A DNA stretch of 64,000 nucleotides from assembly GCA_003132165.1 (NCBI GenBank), contig PKWW01000071.1, positions 26,202 through 90,201 of the forward strand, in the 5' to 3' direction. Origin of the DNA: Acidimicrobiaceae bacterium (GTDB lineage: Bacteria > Actinomycetota > Acidimicrobiia > Acidimicrobiales > RAAP-2). The notes under the pieces were generated by a model. It searched no databases. It saw nothing but the letters and a program-made list of their open reading frames with translations, and was not told where the DNA came from. Positions 60,499 to 64,000 of this stretch are shown here, in pieces; the stretch's first letter is position 1; every line of letters starts with the position of its first letter. The position numbers and the translations under genes are program-made.

Positions 60499-61176
60499 GT
60501 GGCGCAACCGATTGAGGGTTTCGTGGTGCTCATAGTCAAAATCGTCCTGGCGATACTCGTTGTCCTCGTACTGGCCGCAGCGGTGCTGCGGATTCGAAAG
60601 TTGCGTCGCGACGAATTTCGCGGGCAAGCCGTCAAGATCGACAAGCGCCTCATGACGCCACCGCCCTCGCCCTACGCCACTTCCAAGGGGTTTCGCCTGT
60701 TGGACGGGTCCGCGCCTCAGGTGTCTGAACATCCGCAGCCGTCGCGACCGCGGCTTGAACCCGAGCGGGACTATGTCTTCAGTGACGCGCAACTCCCTCC
60801 TTACGAGATGAGCAATCTCGCCCGACTTCGCCACGACGAGAGCTGGGCGCTCTCACGCTCGGCGCGACGCGCACGTTTTTCGGTGGCGGGTCTGCGCATG
60901 ATCGCGGTAGCGGTGCTCGTGATCACAGTCGCGGTCGTAGCAATCGTGCTGATCGGCCACCGTGCAAAGGGCCATGGGGTGACGACGTCCACGTCCACGT
61001 CCACCTCCACATCCACGACCTCGTCGACAACGACAACGACGCCGCCGACGTCAAGTGGGCTGCGCGCACCGACGAACGGTGACGGTTCGAACGCGCTCTC
61101 GTCATTCGCCTCGACTGTCTACGTCAGCACCCCATCGCCGGCGAGGACCATAACGGTCAGCTTTTCGCGGGACTGA
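60499..61176 (+). CDS. Membrane protein with Ser/Thr-rich tail, function unknown
   Basis: The 225-residue protein has two hydrophobic helices, at about 9-30 (FVVLIVKIVLAILVVLVLA) and 133-153, with a Pro- and Arg-rich loop between. A Ser/Thr-rich segment follows, coded by TCCACG-like hexamers at 60988-61017. The start (GTG at 60499) is uncertain. Its 3' end overlaps the convergent oligopeptidase gene by 20 bases. Confidence 0.5.
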   Translation: MAQPIEGFVVLIVKIVLAILVVLVLAAAVLRIRKLRRDEFRGQAVKIDKRLMTPPPSPYATSKGFRLLDGSAPQVSEHPQPSRPRLEPERDYVFSDAQLPPYEMSNLARLRHDESWALSRSARRARFSVAGLRMIAVAVLVITVAVVAIVLIGHRAKGHGVTTSTSTSTSTSTTSSTTTTTPPTSSGLRAPTNGDGSNALSSFASTVYVSTPSPARTITVSFSRD

Positions 61177-63322
61177 TCTCGTTCAAGATGAAGGCCAACA
61201 CCTGGGCCTCGTCGCGCCAGGCCTCGTAGCGACCGCTCGGACCACCGTGGCCGGCACCCATTTCTGTCTTCAGATATGCGATGTTCGCCACATTGGTGTC
61301 ACGCAGTTTGAGAACCCACTTCGCGGGTTCCCAGAATCCAACGCGTGAGTCGTTGAGGCCACCCGCGGCGTACAGGTGGGGGTAGACGCGTGGCGAGCCG
61401 TCTTCGTTGACGTTGACCACGTTGTCGTACGGGGAATAGCTCTTCATGGTTCGATATGCGGTGGCGCTAGCGTCGGGATTGCCCCATTCCTCCCACTCGC
61501 CGACGGTGAGAGGCAATGACGCGTCGAGCATGGTTGTCAGCGCATCGACGAACGGCACCTCGGCGACGACGCAGCGGAACAACTCGGGGGCGAGGTTCAT
61601 GACCGCGCCCATGAGCAGTCCTCCAGCCGAGCCTCCGCGCGCGGCGAGCAACTCGGGCCTGGTCCAGCCGTTCTCGACGAGCGAACGAGCGACCCGCACG
61701 AAGTCGCTGAACGTGGTCGGCTTCTGGGCGAGCTTGCCCATCTCGTACCAAGATCTTCCCATTTCGCCGCCGCCGCGGATGTGGGCGATGGCGAAGATGA
61801 CGCCCCGGTCGAGAAGCGACAGACGAAGCGACGAGAACGACGGGTCGATGGAGATTTCGTAACTGCCGTAGCCGTAGAGCAGGAACGGCGCCGCTTGCTT
61901 CGCGCTCAGCGCACCGTCGCTCGCGACGTCGACCAGATCACGGCGCGCGACGATCGTCACGGGGATTTGGGCTCCGTCACTCGCGCTCACCCAGAGACGT
62001 CCGGTGACGTAGTCGGACTGCTTGTAGCCGCCGAGCACCAATTGCTGCTTTCGAACGACCGACTCACCCGAGGCGACGACGATGTCAGCGATCAGGCGCG
62101 GGGTGATCATCGAGGTGATGACGACCCTCACCTGGGGAGTGTCGTACGTCACGTTCGCTGATAGCGCCACGGTGCTCGGGTTCGCGTCGCCTTCGACCAG
62201 GTAGGACCGCTCCAGTAGATCAATTCCGAAGGGGTCGTCGCCGTCAAGGGTCTCGACGAGGCGTACTGCCGCGCAGCCATCGTGGCGCTCGCTGATGGCG
62301 AGGAAAGACTTGAAGGCGTCGACACCGTCCAGCCGGTTTCCCTCGCGGTTGGCGATCAACTCGGTCCATTCGCCACCGCGCACGAGACGCGCAAGCAGAC
62401 GGAAGTCGGTGGCGTCCTCGTTCGTCACTTTCAGCCACCAGCCGAGGCCCCTCACATCGGTGAAGTGCTCCACCCCGTATTCGATGCCCTGACGCCTCGG
62501 CTCGAGAAGCGTGAAGTCGCTGGTGGGGTCGTTCGCTTCGATGAAGTGGACTTCGGTCGTCATTGAAGAACCCACCAGGATGACGATTACCGCGTCGTCG
62601 CGGCTTCTCCCGACCGAGACGGTGTACTGGGCGTCATCCTCTTGGAAGACGAGGACATCCGAGGACGCGGGCGTACCGAGTTCGTGGCGCCAGAGCTGCC
62701 AGGGGCGCATCGCATCGTCAACGCGGGTATAGAAGAAATGACGGCTATCGCTCGCCCAGGCAAAGCCGTAGTAGACGTCGTCGAGTTGATCGGCGATCCC
62801 CGCTTGTCCCTCCAGCGGCCGGATGGTCACGTGGTGGCGCTCGTTGCCCTCGAAGTCTGTGCCGACCGCCACCCAGACGTCGTCGGGGCTCACGGCGAGG
62901 ATGCCCACGGAGAGGAAATCGTGGCCCTTCGCTTCGTCATTCTCGTCCAGGATGACTTGTTCGCCTTTCAGGGTGGACGCGGTGTCAATGGTGGGCGGCG
63001 TCAGGTCGTCCGAGTCCGCCGGCACCCGGCAGCTGATCGGGTAGTCGAGTCCCTCGCGGGTCCTTTCGAAGTACCACCACGCGCCTCGCCGCACGGGTAC
63101 CGATATGTCGGTCTCCTCGATTCGACCCTTGATCTCTTCGAACAGTTCATTCTCCATGGGCTTCAACGCGGCGAGCTCTTGGGCGATATAGACGTTCTCA
63201 GCGCGCAGGTGCGCGAGCACTTCTTCTTCGTCGCGGTTCATCAACCAGTAGTAAGGGTCGATTCGGGTGTCGCCATGGCGCGTGATCGGGAAGGGACGCT
63301 GTGGAACGCGGGGAGAAGTCAC
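61157..63322 (-). CDS. ptrB: Oligopeptidase B, S9 prolyl oligopeptidase family
   Basis: The 721-residue cytoplasmic serine peptidase cleaves short peptides after basic residues. It has the seven-bladed beta-propeller (about 75-420) and a C-terminal alpha/beta-hydrolase domain. The triad is S565 (ARGGSAGGLL), D658 (GLNDSRVGFWEPAKW) and H692 (GAGHGGPSGRYE). The IAHIRGGGEMGRSWYEMGK block is typical of PtrB rather than of prolyl oligopeptidase. The length is slightly above the 680-710 usual for the family. GTG at 63322 is the apparent start. Confidence 0.92.
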   Translation of the reverse strand: MTSPRVPQRPFPITRHGDTRIDPYYWLMNRDEEEVLAHLRAENVYIAQELAALKPMENELFEEIKGRIEETDISVPVRRGAWWYFERTREGLDYPISCRVPADSDDLTPPTIDTASTLKGEQVILDENDEAKGHDFLSVGILAVSPDDVWVAVGTDFEGNERHHVTIRPLEGQAGIADQLDDVYYGFAWASDSRHFFYTRVDDAMRPWQLWRHELGTPASSDVLVFQEDDAQYTVSVGRSRDDAVIVILVGSSMTTEVHFIEANDPTSDFTLLEPRRQGIEYGVEHFTDVRGLGWWLKVTNEDATDFRLLARLVRGGEWTELIANREGNRLDGVDAFKSFLAISERHDGCAAVRLVETLDGDDPFGIDLLERSYLVEGDANPSTVALSANVTYDTPQVRVVITSMITPRLIADIVVASGESVVRKQQLVLGGYKQSDYVTGRLWVSASDGAQIPVTIVARRDLVDVASDGALSAKQAAPFLLYGYGSYEISIDPSFSSLRLSLLDRGVIFAIAHIRGGGEMGRSWYEMGKLAQKPTTFSDFVRVARSLVENGWTRPELLAARGGSAGGLLMGAVMNLAPELFRCVVAEVPFVDALTTMLDASLPLTVGEWEEWGNPDASATAYRTMKSYSPYDNVVNVNEDGSPRVYPHLYAAGGLNDSRVGFWEPAKWVLKLRDTNVANIAYLKTEMGAGHGGPSGRYEAWRDEAQVLAFILNEISPAKS

Positions 63323-63716
63323 CGCTCCACTTTGCCAGACTTCTCGGATTAGCCGTCTCGCGGGCTCGCGCCGTCCTCGGCCATCCCCATTTTGCGACCC
63401 GTATGAAGCGTGTGCCGGCGTGCAAGGAGTGGGCGACCGGAATCGAGGTCACCGGCAGGTACGAGGCCCGTAGTGCCGACAAAGCGATTACGGTCCTCAC
63501 GTGTCTCGTGTGGCCGAGCAGCGGGGTGAGCTCCCTGGTCTTCTCCGATGATTGGGTATTGTGGGAAATCGATCAGTCCCATCCTCGGAGCGATTGCCTT
63601 CTGGAACATTGCGCCATCGTGATTCTGCCTCAATGTGGGCCGGAATCAGTGAATTGGGGGCAATCGGCCCGTCGTAGTTACTACTATGGCCGTAGGGTTA
63701 ATCCCAAAGGAGCGCC
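63323..63716. other. Upstream region of sufB without a supported gene
   Basis: The 394 bases contain open frames on both strands, but none has recognisable protein composition or a good start. Near the right end are TACTAT (63681-63686) as a possible -10 and the sufB ribosome binding site AAAGGAG. Confidence 0.5.
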
Positions 63717-64000
63717 ATGGCAATTGACAATCTGGATTTCAGTCGTTACCAGCTGGGCTGGTCTGACGACCAAATTCCCGTCTTCAAGCCGAAGAAGGGG
63801 ATCAACGAGGCCATCGTCCGTGAGATGTCGGGCATCAAGAACGAAGAGCCCTGGATGCTCGAGTTCCGTCTCAACGCACTGAAGCGCTTCGAGAAGAAGC
63901 CGATGTTGCCCTGGTTCGCCAACCGCATGCCCGACCTTGACTTCAACGACATCTACTACTACATCAAGCCCATCGGGGAAAGGGTGGAGCGATGGGAAGA
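63717..64000 (+). CDS. sufB: Fe-S cluster assembly protein SufB, 3'-truncated by the window edge
   Basis: SufB is the scaffold subunit of the SufBCD complex, which builds Fe-S clusters. The visible 94 residues match the SufB N-terminus: RYQLGWSDDQIPVFKPKKG, NEAIVREMSGIKNEEPWMLE, then FRLNALKRFEKKPM and IYYYIKP. The ATG at 63717 has AAAGGAG upstream. In actinobacteria SUF genes normally follow; they lie beyond the window. IlvD, LeuC and MutY in this window are Fe-S enzymes that depend on this pathway. Confidence 0.9.
   Translation, partial: MAIDNLDFSRYQLGWSDDQIPVFKPKKGINEAIVREMSGIKNEEPWMLEFRLNALKRFEKKPMLPWFANRMPDLDFNDIYYYIKPIGERVERWE

Noticed and set aside
60480..60536. Eighteen-codon GTG frame 7 bases after TACGCT, ahead of the 60499 membrane-protein gene.
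   Set aside because: It contains no codon run that would suggest attenuation, and no terminator follows; it may only mark a transcription start.
60988..61017. Tandem TCCACG-like hexamers considered as a regulatory repeat.
   Set aside because: They simply encode the Ser/Thr linker of the membrane protein.
63301..63882. 193-codon plus-strand frame running into sufB.
   Set aside because: It overlaps the certain sufB frame, and its second half is the out-of-frame reading of sufB.

Overview
The window is a gene-dense, GC-rich chromosomal segment of an actinobacterium. The best fit is the class Acidimicrobiia, inferred from gene content, from Thr/Ser-rich linkers in secreted proteins, and from many starts that look leaderless. 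There are no rRNA or tRNA genes, insertion sequences, prophage genes or CRISPR arrays that I can see. Most of it is core metabolism.

Layout. 1-10.9 kb: a 5'-truncated mnmA, ligA, a PASTA-domain kinase with a ruined catalytic loop, a small Cys-rich protein, an SDR gene remnant, an MFS transporter, an esterase and gatCAB. 10.95-12.7 kb: a sortase and its probable substrate, a DUF3494 (ice-binding-like) surface protein. 13-22.3 kb: branched-chain amino acid and serine synthesis (ilvD; ilvB-ilvN-ilvC behind a leader peptide and terminator; serC opposite an aminotransferase and serA). 22.4-31.5 kb: a secreted protein, two aldo/keto reductases, leuA behind its own Leu leader peptide, a SWEET-like transporter, and an FGGY kinase coupled to a sphingosine-1-phosphate-lyase-like enzyme. 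31.7-41.2 kb: an SDR reductase, then a long minus-strand series of greA-leuC-leuD, marR, icmF and a GNAT/deacetylase/UspA trio joined by ATGA overlaps. 41.3-45.9 kb: leuB-ilvE, an acyl-CoA dehydrogenase and two unassigned proteins. 46-53.3 kb: a secreted or envelope block (phospholipase D-like, phosphodiester glycosidase, CapA-like, Lgt-like, NlpC/P60). 53.4-58.2 kb: three enzymes matching the second half of the ethylmalonyl-CoA pathway (mcl, mcd, mch) around a NiCoT metal transporter. 58.2-64 kb: mutY, an alpha/beta hydrolase, a flavin reductase, a membrane protein, oligopeptidase B and the start of sufB.

How it works together. Apart from threonine deaminase, nearly the whole Ile/Val/Leu pathway is present in separate transcription units. 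Two of these, ilvBNC and leuA, carry textbook attenuation leaders with runs of Val or Leu codons followed by intrinsic terminators. The acyl-CoA genes (icmF, two acyl-CoA dehydrogenases, mcl, mcd, mch) point to branched-chain or C4-C5 acyl-CoA assimilation. The protein acetyltransferase and deacetylase beside icmF suggest control by lysine acylation.

Two patterns recur. Genes are often joined by 4-bp stop/start overlaps. About 18 starts lie 6-8 nt downstream of a TANNNT hexamer with no ribosome binding site, which suggests widespread leaderless transcripts.
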